A stretch of 64,000 nucleotides of DNA from Hymenobacter crusticola (GCF_002154225.1 NZ_MTSE01000002.1:434001-498000), one strand, 5' to 3'. Counted from the first letter of the stretch, positions 1 through 7,307 are shown. Notes: generated from the sequence alone by a model not told the origin. Numbers and translations: made by a program.

Positions 1-1778
1 GGCGCTGTATCCCGGGCGATGAAAAACTCAGCTTCGGCCCCGTAGAGATAACCGGCAAAGCGGCTGCACCTGCCAAACCTAGCAAACCCACCGGAGCCAT
101 CACGCCAGCTTCCGCGGATAGTGTCGCGCTGGCTACCATCGCGCCCCCAAAAGCTACGGCAGCCGCTACAACAATCGCATCTGCCCCGGTTGATACTGCC
201 ACGCAAGCCGCCGCGGCTACCATTACGAGCAATGAGTCAGGCTCTACGCCAGCCACTACGTCGGCAGCTACGGTAGCATCAACTGCTGTTGCCGGTGCTA
301 CTGCCGCCGACGGGGGCAGTTTGTGGAGCTTTGGTTTTTTGGCCTTCTTATCGGGCCTCGCTGCGCTTATTACCCCTTGCGTGTTCCCGATGGTACCCAT
401 GACGGTGTCATTCTTCACGGGTAGCGCCGATAGCCGTAGCCAAGGTATTCTGAAGGCCCTAGTCTACGGTCTGTCTATCATCCTGATCTATACTATTATT
501 GGGGTTGTAGTAGCACGTTTGCTAGGTGAAGACGGGCCTAATTTTATGGCTACGCACTGGCTACCCAACCTGGTCTTCTTTGTAGTCTTTGTGGTGTTCG
601 GTTTGTCCTTTTTAGGCTTGTTCGAGATTACGCTGCCGCACGCCATTGTGAATAAAGCCGACGCGCAAGCCGATAAAGGAGGCTGGCTAGGAGTCTTTTT
701 CATGGCTTTCACCCTTGTGCTCGTATCCTTTTCCTGCACAGGGCCTATTGTGGCTACGGTACTTGGCCTAGCTGCACGGGGACAGACGATTATGCCAGTA
801 GTTGGTATGTTCGGCTTTTCGCTGGCCTTTGCGCTGCCTTTTACATTGTTCGCTATTTTTCCATCGTGGCTCAAGAGCTTGCCTCGTTCGGGTGGGTGGC
901 TGAATACGGTGAAGGTGGTACTGGGCTTCATCGAGTTGATGCTAGCACTTAAGTTTTTGAGCATGGCTGACCTTGCCTATCACTGGAATATTCTCAACCG
1001 TGATGTGTATTTGGTGCTGTGGATTGTGCTGTCGGCGTTACTTGGCCTGTACCTGCTAGGGAAGTTTAAGCTCTCCCACGACAGCGACTTGCCCCACGTG
1101 AGCGTAGGACGCCTACTGATGGCCGTGCTTGCTTTTAGCTTCATGGTGTATTTAGTGCCGGGCCTATTTGGTGCGCCGCTGCCGCTGCTAGCAGGTTATC
1201 TGCCGCCTCAAAGTAACCGCGACTTTAGCCTAGCTAGCGCCGAAGCACCGGCGATGGCAGCGACCAACACCTTGTGCGAGCAACCGCGCTACGCAGAGTA
1301 CCTAGAACTGCCGCACGGCCTGCAGGGCTACTTTGATCTTGAGCAAGCTAAGCGTTGCGCCCGTCAGCAACACAAGCCTATCTTCATTGATTTCACGGGC
1401 CATGCCTGCGTAAACTGTCGCAAAATGGAAGCTACCGTTTGGAGTGATCCGCAAGTACTGAAGCGCCTGCGCGAGAAGTACGTAGTAGTGGCCTTGTATG
1501 TCGACGATAAAACGGAGCTACCCAAGACCGAGTGGTATACCTCAAAGCGCGACGGACAGGAAAAAACAACGCTTGGTAAGCAAAATGCCGATTTGCAGGT
1601 GGTAAACTATGGCGTTAATGCGCAGCCGTACTACGTGCTGCTGAACCCCGATGGCACCAGCAACCAACCGCTCGTGACACCAGTAGCCTACGAGCCCGAT
1701 GTGGCCGACTTTGTAAAGTTCTTAGATGCTGGACTAGCTAGCTACCAACAGTCGGCAGCGCCCGTAGCAAGCCGCTAA
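1..1778 (+). CDS. DsbD-type thiol:disulfide interchange protein (5' end outside window)
   Basis: Inner-membrane electron carrier that passes reducing power from cytoplasmic thioredoxin to periplasmic thiol proteins. The reading frame is open from base 3 of the window, so the gene starts upstream. The TTG at 321 is an internal Leu codon, not the start. The visible part begins with the end of an N-terminal DsbD-like domain (CIPGDEKLSF), then a roughly 85-residue Ala/Thr/Pro-rich linker. A membrane region follows with the typical LITPCVFPMVPMTV and SFSCTGP cysteine helices and about eight hydrophobic segments. The C-terminal thioredoxin-like domain carries CVNC in GHACVNCRKME. The last residues end at a TAA and a hairpin terminator lies about 80 bases downstream. 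The long low-complexity linker is unusual for DsbD but fits the high Ala/Thr content of other exported proteins here. Confidence 0.93.
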   Translation, partial: RCIPGDEKLSFGPVEITGKAAAPAKPSKPTGAITPASADSVALATIAPPKATAAATTIASAPVDTATQAAAATITSNESGSTPATTSAATVASTAVAGATAADGGSLWSFGFLAFLSGLAALITPCVFPMVPMTVSFFTGSADSRSQGILKALVYGLSIILIYTIIGVVVARLLGEDGPNFMATHWLPNLVFFVVFVVFGLSFLGLFEITLPHAIVNKADAQADKGGWLGVFFMAFTLVLVSFSCTGPIVATVLGLAARGQTIMPVVGMFGFSLAFALPFTLFAIFPSWLKSLPRSGGWLNTVKVVLGFIELMLALKFLSMADLAYHWNILNRDVYLVLWIVLSALLGLYLLGKFKLSHDSDLPHVSVGRLLMAVLAFSFMVYLVPGLFGAPLPLLAGYLPPQSNRDFSLASAEAPAMAATNTLCEQPRYAEYLELPHGLQGYFDLEQAKRCARQQHKPIFIDFTGHACVNCRKMEATVWSDPQVLKRLREKYVVVALYVDDKTELPKTEWYTSKRDGQEKTTLGKQNADLQVVNYGVNAQPYYVLLNPDGTSNQPLVTPVAYEPDVADFVKFLDAGLASYQQSAAPVASR

Positions 1779-1860
1779 TCGCAAAATCAGCCGCGTAATG
1801 TTGCCGATTTTCAAATACTAATGCGATTTGGCTGAGGAGTTTACTAGCCAAACAAGAAAA

Positions 1861-1893
1861 AAGGGAGCCACAGGTAAGACTGTTGGCTCCCTT
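1861..1893 (+). terminator. Hairpin terminator after the DsbD gene
   Basis: Perfect 10-bp arms, 1861-1870 and 1884-1893, with a 13-base loop. The hairpin is followed by TTT and preceded by an A-run, so it could stop transcription from either side. Confidence 0.75.
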
Positions 1894-1940
1894 TTTACGT
1901 AGATTCGCCGTGCAAAAACACGCAGAAATATAAAATAAAA

Positions 1941-1966
1941 AGGCTGCACCCACCCAGATGCAGCCT
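1941..1966 (-). terminator. Hairpin terminator downstream of the tRNA-like gene
   Basis: Perfect 8-bp arms (1941-1948 and 1959-1966) around a 10-base loop. On the minus strand it is followed by a T-rich tract (TTTTATTTTATATTT), as in a Rho-independent terminator. It ends the presumed minus-strand transcript carrying the tRNA-like domain at 2035-2149. Confidence 0.6.
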
Positions 1967-1975
1967 CTTAAATAA

Positions 1976-1999
1976 GAACGCACCCACCCAGATACGTTC
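1976..1999 (-). repeat. Second hairpin with the same loop sequence
   Basis: Arms 1976-1980 and 1995-1999 (5 bp) enclose a C-rich loop. The 14-mer GCACCCACCCAGAT occurs here at 1980-1993 and again at 1946-1959 in the terminator hairpin, 34 bases apart. The stems differ while the loops are identical, so the loop is the conserved part. Confidence 0.6.
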
Positions 2000-2034
2000 C
2001 GTTATTTCCCCTCACACATTGTCCACCCAAAAAG

Positions 2035-2149
2035 CTGTAGAAGAAGGGTTCGAACCTCCACGGTGTAGTTAGCCGGCCGCCGGACCAGTTTCTCCCAAAT
2101 CACCACCCCCGAGAGAGGAGGGCATGTCTGCCAATTTCATCATTCTACA
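2035..2149 (-). tRNA. Unusual class II (Leu-type) tRNA or tRNA-like RNA, anticodon-position CUC
   Basis: Read on the minus strand this folds as a tRNA. The 7-bp acceptor pairs TGTAGAA (2149-2143) with TTCTACA (2042-2036). TG follows at positions 8-9, then a 3-bp D-stem ATG/CAT with loop AAATTGGCAGA, exactly the bacterial tRNA-Leu layout. The anticodon stem is CCCTC/GGGGG with loop CTCTCTC, and the T-arm is GGAGG-TTCGAAC-CCTTC. Oddities: the anticodon position reads CUC (a Glu codon reader) on a Leu body, base 37 is U, the discriminator is G rather than A, the first pair is U-A, and no CCA is encoded. About 46 bases separate anticodon and T stems, where class II variable arms are normally under about 20. 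That region has GGTG/CACC closing pairs and an internal CCGG-CGG-CCGG hairpin. It may be a divergent or non-translational tRNA. Confidence 0.7.
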
Positions 2150-2183
2150 TTTTGACTCGCCCGCCGTTCGCGTTTGATTATGA

Positions 2184-2191
2184 CAAATGTA
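2184..2191 (-). promoter_or_regulatory. Candidate -7 promoter element for the tRNA-like gene
   Basis: TACATTTG on the minus strand fits the Bacteroidota TAnnTTTG element. It lies about 35 bases upstream of the tRNA-like 5' end. No clear -33 TTTG is visible at the usual distance, so this is a word match only. Confidence 0.35.
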
Positions 2192-2265
2192 GAAGAAGAA
2201 TCCTTATTGTAAAAACATTGACGGCTTTTAATTGAAAATTTACAGTATTTTTAATTTATGGCTGT

Positions 2266-2273
2266 TATTTTTG
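2266..2273 (+). promoter_or_regulatory. Candidate -7 promoter element for the Lrp/AsnC gene
   Basis: TATTTTTG matches TAnnTTTG and would place the transcript start near 2280, about 25 bases before the ATG at 2304. The region upstream is very A+T rich. No exact -33 TTTG is seen. Confidence 0.35.
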
Positions 2274-2303
2274 AAAGGCACATAATCACCCCACCCAAAT
2301 AAT

Positions 2304-2765
2304 ATGAGGAATTACGAACTTGATGACACCGATCGTAAGATTCTAGCGCTGTTGCTGGAAGATGCCAAAATGCCCTACACCGAGATTGCGCGGAAAGTAC
2401 ACGTCTCGGGTGGTACAGTACACGTCCGAATGGCACGCATGGAGGAGCTAGGTATCGTGCAAGGTGCTACCTTACGCGTTGATTATCAAAAGCTAGGCTA
2501 TGGAATGACGGCCTTTCTAGGCATTTACCTCTTGAAAAGCTCGCTCTATAATAGTGTGGCTGAGCAGCTGCGAAAAATCCCGGAAGTAGTGAGCATCTAC
2601 TATACAACAGGTAATTATGGCATGTTTACCCGCATCGTGTGCCGCGACACCCAGCATTTGCGTGATGTACTTCACGACCAAGTACAGCACATCGAAGGCA
2701 TCGAACGAACCGAGACGCTTATCTCCTTAGAGGAAACCCTAAACCGCCCCGTGCAACTGCGTTAG
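2304..2765 (+). CDS. Lrp/AsnC family transcriptional regulator
   Basis: A 153-residue cytoplasmic DNA-binding protein of normal family length. Residues about 5-60 form the AsnC-type winged helix-turn-helix (DRKILALLLEDAKMPYTEIA followed by a recognition helix around VHVSGGTVHVRMARMEELG). Residues 65-150 are the RAM/Lrp ligand-binding domain with the usual beta-alpha-beta-beta-alpha-beta pattern. Such proteins usually sense amino acids and act as octamers; the effector cannot be read here. The gene stands alone, divergent from the tRNA-like gene, and ends three bases before a very long palindromic terminator shared with the converging gene downstream. Confidence 0.9.
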   Translation: MRNYELDDTDRKILALLLEDAKMPYTEIARKVHVSGGTVHVRMARMEELGIVQGATLRVDYQKLGYGMTAFLGIYLLKSSLYNSVAEQLRKIPEVVSIYYTTGNYGMFTRIVCRDTQHLRDVLHDQVQHIEGIERTETLISLEETLNRPVQLR

Positions 2766-2767
2766 GC

Positions 2768-2829
2768 ACCTAGCCAAAACGAAAAAGAGCCGCCTAGATA
2801 TAGGCGGCTCTTTTTCGTTTTGGCTAGGT
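2768..2829. terminator. Bidirectional terminator with 29-bp perfect arms
   Basis: Arms 2768-2796 and 2801-2829 pair perfectly around a 4-base loop. The stem holds A-run/T-run flanks on both sides, so it can end both the Lrp transcript (plus) and the Thr-rich gene (minus), which converge here. Confidence 0.85.
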
Positions 2830-2836
2830 CGTTGAC

Positions 2837-3130
2837 CTACATAGTAGATTTAGTGGTCGTTGTCGTTTTGGTCGTTTTGCTAGACGCGGCCGACGATTCT
2901 TTGCGTACAGGAGCTGTCGTCGTTTTGGTAGAAGCGGCTCTCGTGCTAGTGCCTCCTGTAGAAGTAGTCGTCTTCACAGTAGAGGTGGCAGCGGGGCGAG
3001 TAGTCGTCTTCGACGTTTTTGTGGTCGTGCTGCTGTGGCTAGCTTGTTGGGTGGAAGTAGTAGGCGTTTGAGCCACGGCAATGGAACCAGCCAAGCTCAG
3101 CAAACAGGTAAGCTGAAGAGAGCGAAACAT
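2837..3130 (-). CDS. Thr/Ser-rich secreted protein of unknown function
   Basis: About 97 residues. I chose the ATG at 3130 because it begins a good signal peptide (MFRSLQLTCLLSLAGSIAVAQ, cleavage likely after AVA); an in-frame ATG at 3160 would put ten residues before it. The mature part is almost entirely Thr, Ser, Lys, Ala with KTT and TTTK-type runs, so it is probably disordered and exported. No domain is recognised. The opposite strand gives a Val-rich open frame that is the mirror of this low-complexity sequence. A real gene is supported by the signal peptide and by the terminator immediately after its stop. Confidence 0.6.
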   Translation of the reverse strand: MFRSLQLTCLLSLAGSIAVAQTPTTSTQQASHSSTTTKTSKTTTRPAATSTVKTTTSTGGTSTRAASTKTTTAPVRKESSAASSKTTKTTTTTKSTM

Positions 3131-3300
3131 AGGGAGAGAAAATAAGGTGAGAAAGTACATAAATAACGAAAGGATAAGCTAAAAGTTGAGCTTACGGCCT
3201 GGAAAGTATTGATCTACTTAACTATTTTTATATACTGCTGCTGATGCTTTCAGCGTGAGTACTTTTCGTAGCTATCCTATTCCCCTCGTGCCTTGGTCTC

Positions 3301-4266
3301 ATGAGCGTTTACTTACCCCTTTTGGCATTGGTGCTGTTGGGAGCAATGCCCCGCGTGAGCTGTGGACAAAGTTTACCAGCAGTGTATCTGAACGCTCGCA
3401 ACCAAGAAACGGTACCCGATAGCGCTACTCATTACCGCGTCGTCAACCAGAAAGAAGAGACGGGAGGCTACGGGATGCGCGAGTATTCATTAGCTGGTAC
3501 ATTGCTGTTACAGGGCACTTTATCGGCTATCGATCCGCCGGTGCGCAATGGTGTGTTCACATGGTTTCACCCGAGCGGCGCCAAAGCCAGCCAAGTGCAG
3601 TACCACAACGATAAAGCTAACGGCTTATACCTAGCTTGGTACGAAGATGGACGCGTACGCCAGCGGGGCGAATACATGAGTGGGCGGCGCACTGGGCGCT
3701 GGCTTAGTGTGCACCGCAACGGTCAAAAGCGTTCCGAAGGACACTATGTACTCGGGCGGCCACACGGCGAATGGCGTTATTACTTCAACACAGGTCAGCT
3801 TAGCGCAGTAGAACGCTTGAGCCAAGGCCGCAGTATGAGCCTTGCTTTATACCAAGCCGATGGCACACCTAGCTCGGCTGGTGGACCGCGCCGGCAAGCG
3901 CCGGCATTTCCGGGTGGTGAAGCTGCCTTGCTCGACTACCTGGCCCGCAACACGGTGTACCCCAAAACGGCCCGGCAGCGCAATATCATCGGCAGTGTGC
4001 ACGTGTCCTACACCGTTGGCGAAGATGGTCAGGTAGGGCAAATACACATCGCACGGGGTCTCTCTCCCGAAATCGATAGCGAAGCCCGGCGCGTGGTAGC
4101 TAGCTTGCCCGCATTCCAACCGGGCCATGAGTACAATGTGCCCACCGCGATGACGTACACGTTGCCAATTCATTTTGCTCCCTCCTTTACATTATTACAC
4201 GGCGTGCGCCCCGCCCAGGAGCCCCCGACTGAAGCGCGAGTGGGTTATCCGGACGAAGGCTTATGA
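3301..4266 (+). CDS. Energy transducer TonB-like protein with MORN-type repeats
   Basis: A 321-residue exported protein. A signal peptide (about residues 1-23, ending SCGQ) is followed by several MORN/toxin-antitoxin-like repeats (NGVFTWFHPSG, NGLYLAWYEDGRV, TGRWLSVHRNGQ, HGEWRYYFNTGQL). A C-terminal TonB domain spans about residues 200-295 (PAFPGGEAALLDYLARN, YPKTAR, GSVHVSYTVGEDG, LPAFQPG). In Bacteroidota such proteins with a TonB C-terminal fold but no N-terminal TonB anchor are common. They are usually named energy transducer TonB, though they may simply bind in the periplasm or outer membrane. It stands alone, with no ExbB/ExbD in the window. Confidence 0.85.
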   Translation: MSVYLPLLALVLLGAMPRVSCGQSLPAVYLNARNQETVPDSATHYRVVNQKEETGGYGMREYSLAGTLLLQGTLSAIDPPVRNGVFTWFHPSGAKASQVQYHNDKANGLYLAWYEDGRVRQRGEYMSGRRTGRWLSVHRNGQKRSEGHYVLGRPHGEWRYYFNTGQLSAVERLSQGRSMSLALYQADGTPSSAGGPRRQAPAFPGGEAALLDYLARNTVYPKTARQRNIIGSVHVSYTVGEDGQVGQIHIARGLSPEIDSEARRVVASLPAFQPGHEYNVPTAMTYTLPIHFAPSFTLLHGVRPAQEPPTEARVGYPDEGL

Positions 4267-4488
4267 GGGCTTGGTCGGTTAAATCCACCTCTCTATCTGT
4301 TTTCTTATCGAGGTAATTTATTGTGTGTGCGTAGTTTAATTCCTTTAGGCTATTGGCAGAGGAGGCTAGCTGGCATAACGCTTGAGTTAAGAAAGGCAGA
4401 TACGTCTTTAAACTTTCTGTCTGAGTGGTAGTGGCCCAACTAATTGCCAACTATTCTTCTCAACTCATTAAGCCTTATTGCTTTATCC
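4267..4488. other. Intergenic, no gene recognised
   Basis: The 222 bases between the TonB-like gene and the decayed gene show no convincing coding frame. A minus-strand open frame reaching from here into the TonB gene has no recognisable protein features. Confidence 0.5.
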
Positions 4489-4712
4489 ATGAAAGCTCCT
4501 TGTTTGCCCTTGCAGCCGCTTTTGCCTGTTAGCTTCCATCCCTTCCAACGCCGCTGTACTACCCCTAGGTGCTGCTCCTGCCTCTGAAATCCGGCAAGAT
4601 GATCATGACAAAGATCGTAAGTGCGATGAGGACCATAAGCCTACTGCTGCCGAGCGTGGCTGAGTATAAGAACGACCATGCCACGATGGGAGTAGCAAGT
4701 AAGCTAGCCTAG
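4489..4712 (+). pseudogene. Decayed small secreted Asp/His/Lys-rich protein
   Basis: An ATG at 4489 is followed by fragments in three frames that together read as one small exported protein: a signal-peptide core LFALAAAFAC, then LASIPSNAAV and APASEIRQDDHDKDRKCDEDHK up to a TGA at 4661, then EYKNDHATMGVASK ending at a TAG at 4710-4712. At least two or three frame breaks are needed to join them. The charged D/H/K/R tail resembles small exported proteins I associate with Hymenobacter, but I cannot name a family. It could be a real pseudogene or sequencing indels; several separate breaks favour decay. Confidence 0.45.
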
Positions 4713-4725
4713 CCTTAGAACACGA

Positions 4726-4761
4726 AAAAGCCCCGCTCTTCCTTGGAGGAGCGGGGCTTTT
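4726..4761 (-). terminator. Terminator for trxA
   Basis: GC-rich 13-bp arms (4726-4738 and 4749-4761) with A-run and T-run ends. It lies 20 bases past the trxA stop on the minus strand, and can also face the decayed gene on the plus strand. Confidence 0.8.
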
Positions 4762-4781
4762 CTATGTAGTGCCTAGGTAAA

Positions 4782-5111
4782 CTAAGCGGTTACTTGCGCA
4801 TCTAGTTTCTGAGCGAGTACGTGCTTCGGTACAGCACCTACTTGCTTATCCACGATTTGGCCATTTTTGAACACCAGCAGCGTTGGGATGCTGCGGATGC
4901 CGAACTTGGCCGACGTCTGTGGATTAGAGTCTACGTCAACTTTACCGATAACGGCTTTGCCTTCGTATTCGCCAGCCAACTCTTCCACTACCGGGCCAAC
5001 CATGCGGCACGGGCCGCACCACTCGGCCCAGAAGTCCACGAGTACAGGCTTATCAGAGTTGATAATTTCGTCGAAGTTAGCATCGGTAATTTCGATGGTT
5101 TTGTGTCCCAT
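4782..5111 (-). CDS. trxA: Thioredoxin
   Basis: A 109-residue classic thioredoxin, the cytoplasmic disulfide reductant. It shows the WCGPC active site in [21 protein letters not shown], the cis-proline loop RSIPTLLVF and the terminal [12 protein letters not shown] helix. Length and architecture are canonical. It is transcribed alone with its own terminator. It could supply electrons to the DsbD protein at the left edge, but this functional link is inferred from family knowledge, not from an operon. Confidence 0.97.
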   Translation of the reverse strand: MGHKTIEITDANFDEIINSDKPVLVDFWAEWCGPCRMVGPVVEELAGEYEGKAVIGKVDVDSNPQTSAKFGIRSIPTLLVFKNGQIVDKQVGAVPKHVLAQKLDAQVTA

Positions 5112-5292
5112 GATAGTCAGGGTTTATGTTCAAAAGATGTGCTGTTTACGGTCAACCGGGCCGCAAGGTAGCAGTTGGGAGTTCAACAAGCTGCAATGTA
5201 TAAAGTTCAAAAGTTGAATTAATAAACGTATATACATAGGTTGTTGAACGCTTCTGCCTTTGCAGGGATCAAACCAAGGCTATCAACAGAAG

Positions 5293-5679
5293 CTACTGTG
5301 GTTTGTTTAATACAAAGTCGTAAGCGCGTGCTTCATCACGAGCCCGACCACGGAGCTTGTAGAAGACGTAAAGATTGAAGAAGTGCATGGCACCTAGGAT
5401 CAAGATAATGGTGCCCACTTTAACGCTTAGCGTCTCAACAGTTTGTTGGTAGCTGTGCACTTCGGCCGTACTGCGCAGCGTGAGCGTAGCGTATCCCACG
5501 TTGATCAGGTAAAAACCGGTGAGCAATAGCTTGTTGACCGAATCGGCCAGCGGCTCGTTGCCATGGAAAATATCGACCAAAAAAGTGCGGCCATTGGTGA
5601 AGAGCGTGCGGGCCACCCAGATGGTGAGCAGCACTGTGATGGGCAGATAGGCGCCGTAGACTAATAAATAGTAGTTCAT
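5293..5679 (-). CDS. Integral membrane protein of unknown function
   Basis: A 128-residue protein with three to four predicted membrane segments: residues about 3-25 (YYLLVYGAYLPITVLLTIWVA), 48-70 and 88-112. Between the first and second lies a conserved-looking stretch (LFTNGRTFLVDIFHGNEPLADSVNKLLLTGFYLINVGYA). I do not recognise a named domain. It lies 85 bases downstream of the epimerase and reads in the same direction, so it is probably the third gene of the GbsR-regulated unit 7295-5293. Confidence 0.75.
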   Translation of the reverse strand: MNYYLLVYGAYLPITVLLTIWVARTLFTNGRTFLVDIFHGNEPLADSVNKLLLTGFYLINVGYATLTLRSTAEVHSYQQTVETLSVKVGTIILILGAMHFFNLYVFYKLRGRARDEARAYDFVLNKPQ

Positions 5680-5764
5680 GGTTTCTTAGATTGAAAAGTG
5701 AAGAGTAAAACGAGAGGCTAGCGCGTAGGAGTGAGGTAGGAGGGCGTGCATTGCGCATAAAAAC

Positions 5765-6688
5765 CTAGGTAAGCTGCGGGAGTAAGTTGGACAGGGCTAG
5801 GTCGCAAGTAGGAAAGCGGAAGGTGAAGCCTTGCGCGAGTAGCCGTTGCGGTACCACTTTGCGGCTTTTCAGAATTAGCTCCGTCTCGGTGCGCAGCAAG
5901 AAAGCCCCGATTTCCAGCAACCATTTGGGTTGCGGCAGTTGCCACCTAGGTTGGTAGTGTTGGCAGAGCTGGGCGTTGAAGTCCTCGTTGCGAATGGGCT
6001 GCGGGGCGCAGAGGTTGAAAGTTCCTTCTAAATTGGGGCGCGCAATCAGTAGCTCCAGCGCCCGGCAGAAGTCATCGATGTGCAGCCAGCTCATCCATTG
6101 TCGTCCGTCGCCCTGCGGGGTTGCTAGGCCCCAGCGAGCCAGCCGCGCCATCACAGGGAGGGCGCCGCCACCAGCACCTAGCACGATGGCTGTGCGTAAG
6201 GCCGCCCGGCGCGTGTGCGGCGTAGCAGCCACCCAAAACTCGGCTTCCCACTGCTGCGCCACCCGTTCCGAGAAGTTCCGCCCGATGCAGCCATCGGCTT
6301 CGGTGTTAGCGGGCTGTTCGTCTCGGGTGTCGGTGTAGATGGTGGCTGTCGAAGCATTCAGCCACACCGCTGGCGGGTTTTGGCACTGAGCAATAGCCTC
6401 GCCTAGCACCTTGGTGCTATCAAGCCGGCTGCGGATGATAGCATATTGATTGACAATATGGTAGCGACAATCTACCGAGCGGCCAGCTAGGTTGAGTACT
6501 ACGGCTGCGCCTTCTAATGCTTTCGTCCATGGCCCAAGCGTGTGCCCATCCCAGTGCAGCATGCCGATACGGTACCCGCGTTTGCGCGTGAGGGTAATTA
6601 CCTGGTAGCCAAGTTCCGTGAAGTAGTGAACTAGGTGTTTGCCGAGAAACCCGTTGCCACCGGCAATAATCATCTTGGGCTTTTCCAT
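5765..6688 (-). CDS. TIGR01777-type NAD(P)-dependent epimerase (YfcH/SulA-like)
   Basis: A 307-residue short-chain dehydrogenase-fold protein. It has an N-terminal Rossmann motif GGNGFLGKHLVHYF (residues 10-23), an epimerase core with ILNASTATIY-like sequence (WLNASTATIYTDT) and a C-terminal extension (PKWLLEIGAFLLRTETELILKSRKVVPQRLLAQGFTFRFP split across its end) typical of the DUF1731-like tail of this family. The substrate is unknown for the family. It is the second gene of a minus-strand unit headed by a GbsR/MarR regulator. An inverted repeat matching the regulator's own upstream site lies between the two genes. Confidence 0.85.
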   Translation of the reverse strand: MEKPKMIIAGGNGFLGKHLVHYFTELGYQVITLTRKRGYRIGMLHWDGHTLGPWTKALEGAAVVLNLAGRSVDCRYHIVNQYAIIRSRLDSTKVLGEAIAQCQNPPAVWLNASTATIYTDTRDEQPANTEADGCIGRNFSERVAQQWEAEFWVAATPHTRRAALRTAIVLGAGGGALPVMARLARWGLATPQGDGRQWMSWLHIDDFCRALELLIARPNLEGTFNLCAPQPIRNEDFNAQLCQHYQPRWQLPQPKWLLEIGAFLLRTETELILKSRKVVPQRLLAQGFTFRFPTCDLALSNLLPQLT

Positions 6689-6729
6689 GACGAAAGCGGT
6701 TGAAGTATATGTGTTCTATTAATTCTAAA

Positions 6730-6749
6730 CTTTCAATAAAATTTGAAAT
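6730..6749. promoter_or_regulatory. Operator-like inverted repeat upstream of the epimerase
   Basis: CTTTCAA-N6-TTGAAAT, a 7-bp inverted repeat with one mismatch. It has the same half-site and same 6-base spacer as the site upstream of the regulator (7323-7342). It sits 42 bases before the epimerase ATG, so it is a good candidate binding site for the adjacent GbsR-like protein. Confidence 0.55.
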
Positions 6750-6776
6750 AAAGAAGCAAAAAAATAAGCCCGGTCC

Positions 6777-7295
6777 TTAGCTCGGGCGCATTAGCTTCAT
6801 AAACGTGCTCAGAAACCAATTCTCATCGGCTTTGATGAGTGTGGAAGCGGCACTATTGGCAAAGTTGGCGAAGCTCTGCACACTGGCTATCATCTTGGTA
6901 AAAGCCTCTGTTTCCTCCGGCGTGGAAGTGGGGGAGGGCTCTACCTGGCTGATTTCGCCGAGTACGCGCATAATAGGTTCTAGCTCCCGCTTGCGGCGTT
7001 CTTGCAAGATGAGGGTAGCCACCCGATGAATGTCTTTTTCGGCGGAGAAGAACTCGCGCCGCTCGCCGGGCCGGAGCTCCTTGCGCACAATGCCCCAATC
7101 CATGAGGGCGCGCACGTTCATGTTCACGTTGCCCCGCGAAATCTGGAGCTGGTCCATGATGTCTTCGGTGCTCAGTGCATTCGGCGATACCAGCAACAAG
7201 GCGTGCACCTGGGCCATCGTCCGGCTCACGCCCCAGGCCGAACCTAGGGTACCCCAGCCTTCTATGAACTTGCTTTTGGCTTCGTCGAGTTGCAT
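6777..7295 (-). CDS. GbsR/MarR family transcriptional regulator
   Basis: A 172-residue winged-helix regulator. Residues about 5-100 show the GbsR pattern: FIEGWGTLGSAWGVSRTMAQVHALLLVSP, then the recognition helix ISRGNVNMNVRALMDWGIVRK and the wing PGERREFFSAEKD. The C-terminal half is helical (LEPIMRVLGEISQ) and probably dimerizes. In other bacteria GbsR-type proteins repress osmoprotectant genes, but the ligand here is unknown. It heads a unit with the epimerase and a small membrane protein. Two matching CTTTCAA-N6-TTGAAA sites, one before this gene and one before the next, suggest autoregulation. Confidence 0.88.
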   Translation of the reverse strand: MQLDEAKSKFIEGWGTLGSAWGVSRTMAQVHALLLVSPNALSTEDIMDQLQISRGNVNMNVRALMDWGIVRKELRPGERREFFSAEKDIHRVATLILQERRKRELEPIMRVLGEISQVEPSPTSTPEETEAFTKMIASVQSFANFANSAASTLIKADENWFLSTFMKLMRPS

Positions 7296-7299
7296 GGTT

Positions 7300-7307
7300 C
7301 AAATGTA
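7300..7307 (-). promoter_or_regulatory. Candidate -7 promoter element for the GbsR-like gene
   Basis: TACATTTG on the minus strand matches TAnnTTTG and lies only 4 bases before the ATG. An ATTG at the -33 position (19-base spacing, + strand 7327-7330) overlaps the operator-like repeat. If used, the mRNA would have almost no leader. Confidence 0.4.

Noticed and set aside
321..1778. TTG at 321 as the start of the DsbD gene
   Set aside because: The frame is open without a stop back to base 3 and encodes the end of the N-terminal DsbD domain, so 321 is internal.
2035..2149. Calling the tRNA-like gene a normal tRNA-Glu from its CUC
   Set aside because: Body, D-arm and long variable region are Leu-type class II, and the anticodon loop and discriminator are irregular.
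2820..3071. Plus-strand Val-rich open frame
   Set aside because: It is the mirror of the Thr-rich minus-strand gene, which has a signal peptide.
4187..4450. Minus-strand open frame over the TonB-like gene end
   Set aside because: No motif, and it overlaps a well-supported coding region.
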